Program-made: the position numbers and the translations under genes
DNA from: Tipula vernalis
Lineage: Eukaryota; Arthropoda; Insecta; Diptera; Tipulidae
Direction: 5' to 3'
Assembly (NCBI GenBank): GCA_958295665.1
Contig: OY282560.1
Location: 189,010,561-189,074,560, forward strand
Length of the DNA: 64,000 bases
In this document: one piece after another, positions 1 through 12,041 of the stretch
How the letters are laid out: each line of letters starts with the position of its first letter
Numbering within the stretch: position 1 is the first letter of the stretch
Notes under the pieces: generated by a model
What the model was told of the DNA's origin: nothing
Databases searched by the model: none
The model's input: the letters and a program-made list of their open reading frames with translations, nothing else

Positions 1-609
1 AATTTAGATTATATTATATTTATTGCTATTTTAATATTTCTCTTAATTGTTGAAAGCTAATACTTTAAATATTTGAAATTATAGAGCGGTTGGACTAAGT
101 GAGAGTAGAAATAAATAACTAATTTGTTTTTTGGTTTCAGAAGAACATCGAAATATATAAATATAAATTCTAGTTTAAGATATTATTTCAGATCGATCAG
201 GTTCCAACGTTTTATTATTAATATTTTAATTGTGTTGTCATTGTGCTGTCATAAAACAGTAACTATCTGCTTTATTAGGTGTCTGTAACCGGGCCGAGTC
301 CGTCCTCACTAATAATCATTCCTCGATTTTGTTATATGTAAAAAGGTGTACGATGGCTGCCTGGCCAGGGGCGGATATCACACTATTAGACTTATGTGGT
401 TATCGATGTGGCGCCTTTGTTTACGGGGTGAATATTGCTATGTTTGGCTTCATGAAAAGCTGAGTATGATGGTACATATTTCCTTGGTGAGGGAGAGTTA
501 TTTTGTCGTGTTGTAACATGGGTATAGTGGTGTGGTGTTCGCATTTATAATACGGGAGACTTGCTTAATGCTTGATCGTACATTGAAATCAATCAATCAA
601 TCAAAACTT

Positions 610-1507
610 ATACTGTTAAAGTTAGCGGAAAGTTGCCAGCCGAAAGTAAAAAGTCGATAATACACAGATTGTGTTAGTCCAGCCGAAAGTAAAAAAAAAA
701 AATGATAATGCAGATTGTCTAATCCCAGCCGAAAGTGTTCATCCGAAAGTGAAAAGTCGATAATGCAGATCAGCCGAAAGAAATAGGATATTACATAGAT
801 TTAAATAAAAAATTTTGTAAATAAATTTACGTGTAAAACTTTACTTCCTAGAAAATATCGGAAAATCAGAAGAATATACAAAATTGGACTAAAATCAGCC
901 TCTAGAGTACATATCTGAGGCTAAATCGTTGTTATGTGATTTTTCAATAGCTGTCGAATAAAAAAATTCTGTCCAAGTTTCCCGTGGGAAATCTCGGAAA
1001 ATTCGATTTTCCAAAAATTATTAGAAAATTTATATAAAATCAGCCTCTAGAGTGTTATGTCTGGAGATGGATTGCATTGATATGACTTGTCATAAGCTAT
1101 CGCAGAAAAAAAATTGAGTTCAAGTTCCAATCCATTTCTTACTTTCAGCTGTAAACTTTTTTGAATTTTCCGAGATTTCCCACGAGAAACTTGAACTGAA
1201 TTTTTTCCTGCGATAGCTATTGACAAGTCACATCAATGCAATCCATCTCCAGACTTAACACCCTCGAGGCTGATTTTATACAAATTTTCTAATAGTTTTT
1301 GGAAAATCGAGTTTTCCGAGATTTCCCACGGGAAGCTTAAACTGAATATTTTCCTGCAATTGCTGTGGACAAATCACATCTATGCAATCCATCTCCAGAC
1401 ATAACACTCTAGAGGCTGATTTATTTTCGGCTGGAATGTCAATAACATAATCTGCATTATCGACTTTTCACTTTCGGGTGGAAACTTTCGGCTAACTTTA
1501 ACATGGT
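610..1507. mobile_element. Foldback element family A, copy 1 (9-bp TSD)
   Basis: Non-coding element made almost entirely of two inverted arms. The left end reads ATACTGTTAAAGTTAGC and the right end is its near reverse complement (GCTAACTTTAACATGGT). The arms carry repeated CAGCCGAAAGT motifs and a subterminal block around 'CAGCCTCTAGAGTGTTATGT'. A perfect 9-bp direct repeat, TCAAAACTT, flanks it at 601-609 and 1508-1516, which is direct evidence of transposition. Long inverted repeats with 9-bp duplications fit Mutator-like or Foldback-type elements; that assignment is inference because no transposase is present. Confidence 0.85.
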
Positions 1508-1516
1508 TCAAAACTT

Positions 1517-3454
1517 ACGGATAATTCAACATTTGAGTACTTTCAAGAATATTCAAGATATACATTAACAATTCGACATTTTTGAGATTATTTCGAAATT
1601 CTTGATATTTTTAAAATTATATTCGAAATTGGTGATGCTTTATCGAAATACTTAGAAATCGTCAGAGGATTGAGTTGCAAGATGCTTCGTATGGTATCTA
1701 CTCTGAAAATCAGATACTTTTAATTAATGCGAGACTAAACGATAAGTTTTTCACTAAAAGCTTTACTTGTTCATAGGTACAAGAAGCATTTTTAGCGGCC
1801 CAAAAATATGTTGCGGGGGGGGGGGGCGGTATAGCCTGAAATTTTTAGTTACGCTATAGGGCAAAATTGTTGTAAAAAATTAAATGAATGTTGTGGTTCG
1901 TCCAGAATATAGGTACGTCCGAAACGGTTTTAAAATATCCTGTAAAATGCAGATTTCCAGTCTATTAATAAAAATAAATCTCGATTTACCAGAATATTTG
2001 AAAATTAAATCTTCCTTTCCAGAATTTCTGGAAATGTTTGTTGAACCGAACCTGAAACCACTCTGGTTCGGTGATTTTTCATTTATTTGGGAAACCGATT
2101 TTATTTTTTTATTTATTTACGTAAAACATTATCATTTATAGGCTTACCAAATAAGTGCCTAAGGAAGTTTCATTTAATTGAATTCGTTGTGGCATCAGAA
2201 TAGAAGTGACCGTCGAAGTTGGGTTTGCGGAAGCATAGGGAATCTCTGGACCTGGTTCAGTATCTGGTTATTATTATTACTATATTATTATCGGCTTTTT
2301 GTTATCCAAAACCGTTTTTCTCGTCTTTTGAGGGTAATTGCACAAAGAGAAAAGATTGCTTTTATGAAACGAAACTTGCTTCATTTAATTATTTTGGTAC
2401 AATGATTTTCAACCTATCAAGCCCATTTATTGAATTGAGAATTGGCTTGAATAGGACAATAAAATTTCGGTTTTCTTCGCTTAAGAAATAATTGTTAGAT
2501 CGAAGAAAGGCTGGGTAGTATTAAATCTAGCAATTATTTTATTAAATTTAAGATTAAAACATTATAACAAAATAATTAAAACCAAGAAAACGGCCTGCTT
2601 GAGGTAATTAAATAAGTTTATTAATTTAATACGTCTCAACGTAAAATCAAGCTTATGAGTTTCTTAAACTAAGGAATGATTTTGCTTTAATGAAGAATTT
2701 GTTTTTTCAATTTAAAAGAGTACTCGCTGTTTATGAAAACACAAAACAACAATTTAATAATTTTTTCGCTCGATTAAAGAAAGATAGTTCTTAATTTAAT
2801 AAAATGATTTATTAACTTTAGCAACAACTTTCTATATTGAATGCCAGTGAAACTTTTTCTTTTAGCAAGGGCCCTCTTCTTTTAAGCAATTGTTTGCTTT
2901 AATTAAGAATTTTCATTAGGTAAAAGCGTGCTCGCTGGACAAATAATTAAAAACACCTTTTGTTATTTTACATTCATAAATAATAATTTATTTGGCTTTA
3001 ATTAAAATTACTAACTTAAATTAAAAAATATATTCATATATGATTATGGTTTACAGCTCATTAATTATCGTATAAACTCATAGATTAGTAAATAATACAA
3101 TATAATTTTTAATAAAATAATATTTTTATTTTTTTTTGTTTAAGTTCCCTTGAGAATTCGAAGCGTTGGGTTTTGAATTAAAATTTAGAAAAAAATGTAA
3201 GCTAAGAAACCAACAAATTATTTTAATAAATATAGTTAAAATATGAATATATTTAATAAATTTTTAATGTTTTGTATTTAAAGTTTAATGTATTAATTTT
3301 AATTCAAATGTTTACTAAAATATGTAAATAATACAGCAAAAATACGACAAAATAATTATAAAACAAATAGTAATGCAAATATTTTTTTTTAAATTTGAAA
3401 TAACGCGAAACTTTAAGAAATAATTTGTTGATTATTAATAAAAAAAGGAAACTA
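1517..3454. other. Gene-free AT-rich stretch with a dispersed repeat
   Basis: No supported gene. A G12 run lies at about 1815-1826. The stretch around 1740-1860 recurs in inverted orientation near 40005-40090 (shared 'GTTCATAGGTACAAG' and 'GCATTTTTAG' blocks), so it belongs to a dispersed repeat. The remainder is AT-rich sequence with short frames that show no recognisable protein features. Confidence 0.5.
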
Positions 3455-5917
3455 TTCGGTTTTTTCAATTTCCGAGAGTAAGCTTTTTAGTTCTGGAACC
3501 ATCGAATCTAAATTAATCTTGTAAAAATAAACTTGTAAGAAATTCCAAACTTTTTGGCATTCGTTTGGATATTTTGCATTTTGCATTATTTTATGCATTT
3601 TAGGAAGCTATCAAATTTAAAATAAATGTTATCAAACACAATCGAATACTAGTAATGATTTCTGTCAGGTGTAACTGCTGAAGCGTAATACCGTAATTGA
3701 GATAATGCTGCTTTTTATCTTCAATAATTTTCTGTAGTTCTAGTATCGAGCCAACTTCTATAGCAAACCATTTGATAGAATTTTGAATTGAAGGTTTCCA
3801 AACAGTTGTTTTGAGCTTACCAGCAACTCTTGCCGATGGTTTGAGAATGTAATGAAGAAACTGACCCAACTGATAGTTTGTATAGTCTGTAAATAAAATT
3901 AAAACATTGAATTTGTCACGAGTTGTTATTAAAATTGGATTTGTGTGATCAAAGAAAAGTAAATGAAAAAAAATACTCGGTTAAATAATTAAGTTACCTT
4001 GGTCTTTTGTCAAAAATTTCAATTCCTGAATTACAGTTTTGTTTTTGACTTTTTTAAATAAAACTGAAAGATTTTGTTTTAATAAATGAATCCCACTTCT
4101 CAAATAAAGCAAATGTTGAGTCTGGGTGAATTATTTCAAAATCAATGTCAATCTGAAATTAAATATATTTTTACAGCAATAAGTGTCCAAATTGATAATT
4201 TTTTTTTTATGTTGAAAAGCACTTATTGAAATATAATACGGTTATAAGTCAGGACAATTGTACTATCTTAATCTTTCGAATTTCAAATTTATACATACAT
4301 ACATACATACATACATACTAAAAAATGTATCAAGAAATGTTTTGTTTAAAGTTAAAACAAACTTGGAAATGTATTTACAATTCGTGAAACTTTTTTATCG
4401 GGTTTGCTTTGATATATTGGGGAAAAGCCCTTTTTTATATGCATCTGCAACAATATTTATATATGAAATTATTTACCAATCGAAAGCCATTAGATGATTT
4501 AAATAGTGGCCAATTGTCAAGAATCTCTGCCGCTTTTAAGTTATTTAGTTCATGTAATTCCTAGTGACGTCCTTTGGCAGTGTCTTTCCATTTAAGCTCA
4601 ACTGTTTCCCACGGTGACTGCATGTAAGAAAGCCATTTGTTGTTTTTTTCGAACTCTGGCTCTATTTCAATTTGATTTTTCTCTAAATGATTTAAAAAAT
4701 AACAGATATAAATTTTACGGTACTATAGGGCTCAAATCATATTTCGTACCTGATTGATCGATTGTTCTGTCTCCTGGCGTAAATTTTATCGATGAAAATT
4801 TGACTTTATTTTGAAAACCCCAATTTTTTCAGTTTGCACCAGCTATTTCGGTATTTGCTGTAGAGTTTCTCGGCCGGCCCTTTTCCTCCCATATAAAAAA
4901 GTGCCTACCAGTACAAAATTAAATGCATGCGTAAATTTATTTTAAGTTAGAAGAGTTTATTAAATATCTGCTAATTTTCAAAATTGTTATTAAAATAATG
5001 TTATTAAAATATATAATAAAAACATTTCCTTGCATATAAAATACAATTAACAATAAAATAATTTAGAAGATATTTGCCTTATTCTCGCCAGGAAATTATT
5101 TTGCTATTTCAAGACTGATTTGTTCCAACTGAGCAGCAGTCATATTTTCTTCCCTTCTGGTATCGTCGTCCAGAGAACCGTTTTTGATATAAGCATCAGT
5201 AAATTTTTTACCTCGCTCTGTCTACATAAATTAAATGAATTAGAATTTAAAATAAAAAGCCAATAAGGCTTAAAATTTACAAAGTGAAAAGCTGAATGTA
5301 TTTCGCTTTCATATGACGCTAAAGATGCGCTGGAACTAGGAATCAAAGAGCTCATCTGTGTATCCATAGATAACGTGCTATTGCTGTTACTCAATATATA
5401 GGACTGTAAAGGGAACCCCTAAAAATCAAAGGCAAAGAAACGGAAATGCAATATTGTTATTAAATAAATTATTATTAATCTCACATTTGCAACGCCCAAT
5501 TCCCCAATTTTTGATCGAAACCTACTTTTTTGCTAAGATCTGTTGCGTCAGGAAAAAAAGCATCCAAATCTGATTCATTTAAAATCTTTAAATCCATAAT
5601 GTTATCGAAATTTGATTCTAAAAGAATTTGAAAAGTTAGAAAAGCACACTATAACTTAGAAACTAGAATTACTTTGAAAATTATCCCAAGTTGAATCCAG
5701 TCCCTATTTGCCTAATAAGTTATGCAATCCGTTGGGTTGACCGATACAGAAAAAATTGGATTAAATTGAATGTAATTGATTTGTCTGAACGCCAAGTTTT
5801 AATAAAAATGATTAATATGTTACCATAGTTTAAGTAAGATTGATTTTCCTCTTCATTTGTTGATGAGTTAAACACAATATTTACGTATCGATCATCTGTA
5901 TTTTCTTCAATAGACAT
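3455..5917 (-). pseudogene. Decayed multi-exon gene of an unrecognised family
   Basis: Several exon-like blocks lie in consistent order on the minus strand. Block 1 (5917-5824) starts at an ATG (MSIEENTDD) and ends at a GTAACA donor. It joins in phase to 5617-5485, an acidic segment containing NESDLDAFFPDATDL and a possible SAM-like tail. A Ser-rich block (5418-5281) joins in phase to 5221 onward (TERGKKFTDAYIKNGSLDDD). Further blocks follow near 4910-4760 (EKLYSKYRNSWCKLKKLG), 4690-4500 (NNKWLSYMQSPWETVELKW), 4145-4015 (HPDSTFALFEKWDSF) and 3885-3455 (LKTTVWKPSIQNSIKWF, ending PELKSLLSEIEKTE). Flanking AG/GT sites are visible, so this is not a retrocopy. In-frame stops (after EIAK at about 5104, and in KGRH*ELHEL near 4565), frame breaks near 4070 and 3600, and one unresolved join indicate decay. 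I do not recognise the family. It could instead be a live gene with sequence errors. Confidence 0.5.
4290..4320 (+). repeat. (CATA)n microsatellite
   Basis: Seven or so uninterrupted CATA tetranucleotides. They lie within the decayed multi-exon gene, between two of its coding blocks, so probably in an intron. Confidence 0.9.
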
Positions 5918-6250
5918 TTGTTTCGCAAAAAATATTTCAATGTGGTCTCAGTGAATGTTCTAGAATACATGAGGACGGAGCAATTTATAATTTGTACCTA
6001 CGTAAAATTAGTTTATTTTTCAATTTTTGTAATTTTTAACTTTATTTTAATTATTATTTAATATTTTTCACTTTTATCACTTTTAAAGAAATATTAATAA
6101 CTCGCAGTTTAGTTAATTTATGCCTAATTATTATTGCACTAAAATTTCACTTTATGCTCATAATTTCATAACGTTGTCAAGTAAACTAAAATGATTTTGG
6201 AAAAAAAATCATTGCGTTTTGTTGAAAAAATAAAAATTCGCATTCGTAAA

Positions 6251-6495
6251 ATAAGCAAGCCTTGTTTAATATTATATAGACAATAATAAAAATTGAGAAA
6301 GAACGTTTTTAAATAAGATAAATCTCGTTATGTTTTTGCTAGGCTTGCTTAATTAAATAATTTAAAATAAGGTTATTAAAACCAAGCAAGCATTTTATAA
6401 TATTTATTATGATGCTATACGCAAGCGTAAAATAATCAAGGCTTGCTTAATGTTAACAATTCTAGCTATATTTAAGCAAGCCTTGCTGAATTAAC
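6251..6495. repeat. Cluster of AAGCAAGCCTTGCTT-like palindromic motifs
   Basis: Five copies of a motif close to AAGCAAGCCTTGCTTAAT occur in about 245 bp, at roughly 6253, 6341 (inverted), 6383, 6436 (inverted) and 6474. The core AAGCAAGCCTTGCTT is nearly its own reverse complement. The cluster lies upstream of the decayed minus-strand gene. It may be a transposon terminus array or a set of protein-binding sites; the sequence does not decide. Confidence 0.5.
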
Positions 6496-7499
6496 CAATT
6501 ATTTTTAATAAGGTTGCTATAATTTAGATAGGTTTTTTATTAAGTATCATGTAACAATGAAATTATTGAAATTATTTGTTTAAACTTCGAACTTAATGTT
6601 ATAATGTGACTATTGCAAAACTATATTAATCCTTAGATTCATTATATCAGCTGTTCCTCGCCAAAGAAGAGCGAACAAAATTCGAGAGAAATCGCTTGAT
6701 ATAACATGTCAAACTTTCACTAGGAAAATTGTTTTTTTATCACTCCTAGTCAATCCACAAAAAATGTAGAAAACTTCCTTAATTATCATCACGGTACCCC
6801 TGAAGATTTTCATGAAACCATTATATGTTTTCGCTTGAGATACATTTATTTTAGGTACTTGAATGGCACATTAACTAAACAGCTAACTAACAGTTGTTTG
6901 TTTAATGGATAACATTCCAATATCTAGAATTCGTCACATTGCGAAAAATAACTGGAAATGGCTTAACAATTTTTTTAATCTTACCGTTTTGGATATCATA
7001 AAGGTTTCAATGTAAAATCGTGTATTACGATTTTCACTCATAACTTACTAGAGAAGAATAAAACGCTAAACTCACTGAAAAGCGAAAATAACCACCGCAT
7101 TTAATTTTCTCGATACAATTCCAAAATTATTGCTTTATTTTACCTTAAATCTTCTGATTATTCACCGAATGTATCATACAATACGAAAAAAAATAAAGCT
7201 AAAAGTAAAAAATGCCAAATTTCGCTGATCGGTATACTGCTCCACACGAATAAATTAAATATGTATATCAAAATAATGATCTAAATTATGTGTGATTTCA
7301 TGAAGAGTATAGTGGAGATCGAGTTAAAAATTTAATTGGCTCGAGCAGCTTATCGAGCTTAAGAAAGAAAATAATCTGGTTTTATCATATTAATCGATTT
7401 ATGATCAAATTAATTTATAACCATCATTTTAATTTAAAAAAAAAACAGAATATTTTCTATAAATTGGTTTCTTTCTACAATACTTTCTACATATTCTAA

Positions 7500-8058
7500 A
7501 AGGTTTTCCAATAAGAGGTTTCATTTTGATATTAAAAAAACGAGTATTTTTGTTTCGTTGCTTGTGTGGCACGTAGCGCCGTCTTGCTGAAAATAAACGC
7601 CGTCTACATCAATATATTCCAATTCCGGCCATAAAAATCATTAATCCTAGCTCGGTAGCGCAATCTATTCATCGTAACAGTTGCATCATCCTCATTTTCG
7701 AAAAAGTAAGGTCCAATCACACCGCCATACCAAAAACCGCACCAAACAGTGACACGTTGAGGATGGAGAGGCTTTTCAACAATCATTCTTGGATTTCTGA
7801 GCCCCAAATGCGACAATTCTGCTTATTAACGTAGCCTCCAAGGTGAAAATGAGCATCATCACTGAAGATGATTTTTCGATGAAAATTCGGATCATTTCAA
7901 TTTTTTTTTTGGCAATGCGTTGTTGAAGCATGTATCGTACCATTTTTAGTAATGGTGTAGTTTTTACTTGTCAAATGTCAAAAGATGTCAGCTTCAAAAT
8001 TGACAGCTGCTTAAAAAGCAGGCTATTCAAAATGAAACCTCTTATTGGAAAACCCTGC
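7500..8058 (-). mobile_element. Deleted Tc1/mariner-type transposon with ~30-bp TIRs
   Basis: Terminal inverted repeats are clear: AGGTTTTCCAATAAGAGGTT at 7501 and its reverse complement ending AACCCT near 8058, each continuing through TTTCATTTTGA. Between them is a fragment of a DDE transposase on the minus strand. At about 560 bp the element is well under half the usual 1.2-1.3 kb, so it is internally deleted. A TA target duplication is not evident on both sides. Confidence 0.75.
7540..7905 (-). pseudogene. mariner-like transposase fragment
   Basis: Minus-strand translation gives the catalytic core of a mariner-superfamily transposase. FHRKIIFSDDAHFHLGGYV holds the first catalytic Asp (about 7865), then WGSEIQEW/NPRMIVEKPL, VTVWCGFWYGGVIGPYFF, and finally VDGVYFQQDGATCHTS, which holds the second Asp (about 7580). 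A frameshift interrupts the stretch near 7620 (NDFYGRNW, where the other frame continues as ELEYIDVDG). The N-terminal DNA-binding region and the third acidic residue are missing, so the fragment cannot be active. Confidence 0.8.
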
Positions 8059-8059
8059 A

Positions 8060-9230
8060 CATACAAAAGCAATGAACAACTTATTAGTTTTTCATTGCTT
8101 TTGTGACATTCAACCCAAAACTAAAAGCTAAATTTGTTTGTTTTTCGTTCAAATTTATTAAGAACAACATAATCTCTATAGGCTCAATTGTTTTTTCATC
8201 ATTTTATGGGTCACCGACAAACATTATGGTACATGCAACAAGATGATAGTAATGGATGTTTTTTTCAGTAGATATGTTATGAGCGATTGGCCTCTGTATT
8301 TTTCTGATTTACCAAATCGAAAATATTGTGATTGCCATGAACAATTAATATATTTGTCTATAAAAAATGCCGAAAATTCAACTTATTACTTAATAAGATG
8401 ATAATGAAAACCTTAGTTTTTGGTGGATTGAGTGCAATTTCTTCTTTGAGTACAAGAAATAGATACTTGCTCTATTGAATTCTGCGATTTTGATCCATCA
8501 TCTCATATTTTACTATATCCTTTGTAGAAAAATTCATATTTTGGTAACTCTACGAGTAAATTTACATTGTTGCTTGAAAATGTGTTGAACTGATGAAAGC
8601 AATATTTAGATGAAATACATATTTTCTTTTCTAGGGAAAAGACAAATTGGGTTTTTCTTTATACTTTCTGTGGTACAGATATCCAAGTATAGGTATAGAT
8701 GTAAACGAATAGATGTCCACGAGTTTAGGATGAATTCAAATTCCAAAACAGCAATAATATTAAAAAGACTTGCTGAATATTAACAAGCAATTTTTTAATT
8801 CAATAAAGTATTGTGTCGTTTTCAGCGACAGTTTCGCTTCATTCAATTACTAAAATTATCTTGAATGATGAGTGTGCATTTCAAAAAATAAAATTCATTA
8901 TTTAAACCCAAGCTTTCTTTATATGAGTTATTATCCACATTATTTCTAAAGTTTTCGAAATTTTTTAAAAAGTGAGTTATTTGTATAATGTTTTTCTTGA
9001 ATTTAGTCAGTTTTTGATTGTATTAATAAATCATTGAATTGCTTGATTTAAACATCGTATTCTTGATTTAACAAATGTTACAAAATCATAATTTAAGAAA
9101 AATACATTTAATTCAATAGTTTTCACGATTGATTTAAGCAAAAACTGATTTATATTTAAATTTTGGATAATACTTGTTTTAAGAAATGCGTTTTTTACTA
9201 TAAGCAAGTTTATTTCTTTCAGTGTGAGTT
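8060..9230. other. No gene seen
   Basis: AT-rich sequence with only short chance frames. I see no conserved coding signal, no structured repeat and no terminal repeats here. Confidence 0.5.
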
Positions 9231-9234
9231 CGAA

Positions 9235-10080
9235 AAAGTTAAAAGACTTGTTCTGTCGTTTTTCATCTCTTTACCTGCGGTGTAAGGAGAACGGTTTATT
9301 TTTTCAATCTGTTTTCATGATCAGAGCGGAGAGATGAAAAGCTTTTGGAATCTCTACGTCAAGAGGATCGGAGAGCTGTCATACGGGTTGACCCAAAACC
9401 TCGCAGATATTAATATGTACTATTACCGCAACTGGTTTTCAACCCACTGATCAAATTTTTTGTGTATGCTAGTTTGAGGATTGAGTTGGGTGTTGAGTTG
9501 GGGATTGAGTTGGGTGCCGATCTGCGTTGGTTGAGCGATTCGGTTGGTTGTTTGTTTGAGGGTAACATGGCAGGTTTAGTTGGAGTTTGCTTGAGTTTTC
9601 AGATCGTGTTGATTTGGGAGTTTTGCTTGAGGTTGAGTTAGAAGCTGGGTTACACGTAGTGTTGGGGTTGAGTTGATGTTGAGTTAGGGATGGGTTGAGG
9701 TTGAATCGACGGATCGGTTGCTGATTTGTTTGGGTTTGTGTTGAGAGTTAAGTTCTAAGTTGGCTTGAATCGTTTTAAATTGAGTTCAAGCAAGCATGTA
9801 CAATAGATTTTCAGACTGCGTTGATTTGAAGATTGAGTTGGGCGGTGAGTTTGGTTATAGGTAGAGGGTTGAGTTCGCCTCGAGTTGAGCATTGCGTTTT
9901 AGATTGAGCTGAAGTTGCTTGGTGTCTCAGGTTGGGAATTGGTTTGAGGGTTATGTTGGGGTGGGATTGGATTAATATGGGATGGGTTGACGAATGTAAA
10001 CGGTTTTAACCTGATTTTTTAAATGATCGAAAACTAAAACTGCTTAGATTGGGTTGACTTGGAATGCTTGCTAAAGGCAT
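9235..10080. repeat. Dispersed repeat module with degenerate TTGAGTTGG array
   Basis: A leader block at about 9310-9420 (containing CTACGTCAAGAGG and GGTTGACCCAAAACCTC) is followed by about 500 bp of degenerate TTGAGTTGGG / GGTTGAGTT units (about 9475-9960). The same leader plus array occurs at 35930-36900, and array-only segments lie at 30120-30345 and 32020-32460. The two-part structure argues for one mobile family carrying a minisatellite rather than random low complexity. Confidence 0.65.
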
Positions 10081-10564
10081 AGTCATGTATTGCAATCAAT
10101 CAATCAATCAAGTAATTTAAGTTTTGTAAACGATCGCTTACCATTTGTCCCTTATTCTCTATTTCACGGCTTCGATTGTGGGCCCTAAAATTACGGGCCG
10201 CCATACCTAAGTAGGGTCGTGAAATAATGTCGTATATTGGCCTCCTAAAAATACGTTTACAGCACGTAAAGTAGCTGGAGTGATTACAGGGCACTATCTC
10301 ATAGGTAGCAAGAGGTTGAAGAGATAGTACTTGATCTTCTTTAGACCTGTCCTCATCTGGCCCGAAACATACTGTAAAGTTTCTAGGGGCACCTCATTTA
10401 AATGACCTGACTGACCTCAGTAGGATGGGCGTCAGGAGTATCCAGCGCTTTGTTTGCAGCTCAAAATGGTTTCAATGAGTAGGTGGAAAAATAATAAATT
10501 GTGGTATGGCCATGGACCAGTTTTGTGTCTATGCCGGTCCTAGTATATCATAGACCGCCACCTT

Positions 10565-10601
10565 AACCTAACCTAACCTAACGTAGGTTAGGTTAGGTTG
10601 G
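10565..10601. repeat. Head-to-head AACCT / AGGTT runs
   Basis: Runs of AACCT switch at a central ACGT to runs of AGGTT, giving a perfect small palindrome of about 35 bp. TTAGG is the canonical insect telomere repeat but is lost in Diptera. Here the run sits at the 3' end of the adjacent minus-strand LINE, and the sequence on the other side (10440-10560) also ends in AACCT. It may therefore mark two element 3' ends meeting tail to tail. Confidence 0.7.
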
Positions 10602-10672
10602 AGTGGCTGCTTACGCATACTTAGACCGGTGACGGTCCATTGTGATACCACAGGATGTATCCCCTTTTACCC

Positions 10673-12022
10673 CTATTGGAACCATTTGGAGCTACTTATG
10701 TAGCGTAAGACGTCCTGCACTTTAATGTTTTCGAGATCCGAGAGGCAGTCCATCCTGAACTTACCTAAGTGTTTGTGCCTTCTGAGAGCCAATGCTGGAC
10801 ACGAGCAAAGGAAGTGGACCAACGTCTCTTTCTCCTCTTCGTCCAAGCAGCTACTGCAGAAGTCATTAGCCTCCAGACCCAGCCTTCTTGCATGTTCTCC
10901 AAAAAGGCAGTGTCCCGTGAGAATTCCTACGACCGTTCTTAATTCACGTCTGCGTAAGGATATTAATGCCCTAGTGCGCCCCAAGTCCAGCTTTGGCCAA
11001 ACTTGTCTTGCAACTCTACAGGTGAGGGTGTTAGACCACCTTTCCCTCGCTGATGATAGCGCCTGCTTCCCAAGTGCTTGTCTCAGCGCTGTGATAGGCC
11101 TCCCCAGACTTGCCCTTTCCAGTTGCAGCTGGAGAGTCGTACCATGCCTAGCAAGTTCATCTGCCCTGCAGTTCCCCATGACGCCCGAGTGACCTGGGAC
11201 CCAGACTACCTGGATGTTGAAATGCTCACCCATCTCATTTAGAGATGAGTGACAACTCAACGCCACCCGTGACGCCAAAGACACCGATTCTAACGACCGG
11301 ATCGCCGCTTGACTGTCCACATAGATTGTGAAATCGTCTGAGGATAACACATTATGCTTCAACCACGTCATGACCTCCTCAATCGCTACGACTTCAGCTT
11401 GGTACACGCTGCAGTAATCAGGGAGACGAATAGAAATGTTTACATTTAATTTGTCACAGAATACTCCAGCTCCTACTTTGCCGTCTAGCTTGGAGCCATC
11501 TGTGAAGAATTGCAACGCTTCGGTTTCCGATAACGGTCTATCCCTCCAGGATTCCCTTGAAGGGAAGGAGGTCCGAAATCGCTTCTCGAAGCGTAGAGTA
11601 GGTTTAATGTAGTCAAGATTCGCCAGGTCATCCTTCAACGATCTGACAATAGTAGAGTGTCCTATACTAAGACATCTCCACTGAGAGACGGCTGCAAGTC
11701 GTACAGCCGTATTTGCCGCCATCTGTTTGCCAAAAATGTCGACCGGAAGAAGGTGCAACATAACCTCTAAGGCACTTGTCGGTGTCGACCTCAATGCCCC
11801 GCTAACAAGCATACAGGCCGTTCTTTGCACTCTCTCAATCTTACTTTTGTAAGTTACCTTGTCCAGAGCTGGCCACCACACACCCACCCCGTACATGAGT
11901 ACAGGTCTCACTACGGCGGTGTAGAGCCAGTGTACCAGCTCCGGCTTCAGACCCCATCTATGACCAATGGCGTTCCTACAGGAGTACAAAGCAATAGTAG
12001 CTTTGTTCATTCTCTCCAACAT
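10673..12022 (-). pseudogene. LINE ORF2 C-terminus: RT thumb, RNase H, zinc region
   Basis: A 449-residue open frame. Residues 1-60 match the segment following the RT palm (WGLKPELVHWLYTAVVRPVL then MYGVGVWWP). Residues about 170-300 are a type I RNase H with all four acidic positions visible: TDGS (D175), YQAE (E210), YVDSQ (D236) and ADELA (D288). A Cys/His cluster near residues 385-412 (CSSCLDEEEKETLVHFLCSC) is the usual LINE C-terminal zinc-binding motif. The frame is open and the RNase H may be structurally sound, but it has no RT and its ATG is internal to the original ORF2, so it is a fragment. Confidence 0.8.
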
Positions 12023-12041
12023 GTTGGGCTTCCAACTAAGC

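Noticed and set aside
10565..10601. Genuine telomere or ancient telomere fusion
   Set aside because: Only three or four units on each side, at a LINE 3' end, in what looks like a fly genome where TTAGG telomeres are absent.
10725..11192. 155-residue plus-strand frame
   Set aside because: Antisense shadow of the LINE RNase H frame; the minus strand carries the recognisable domain.
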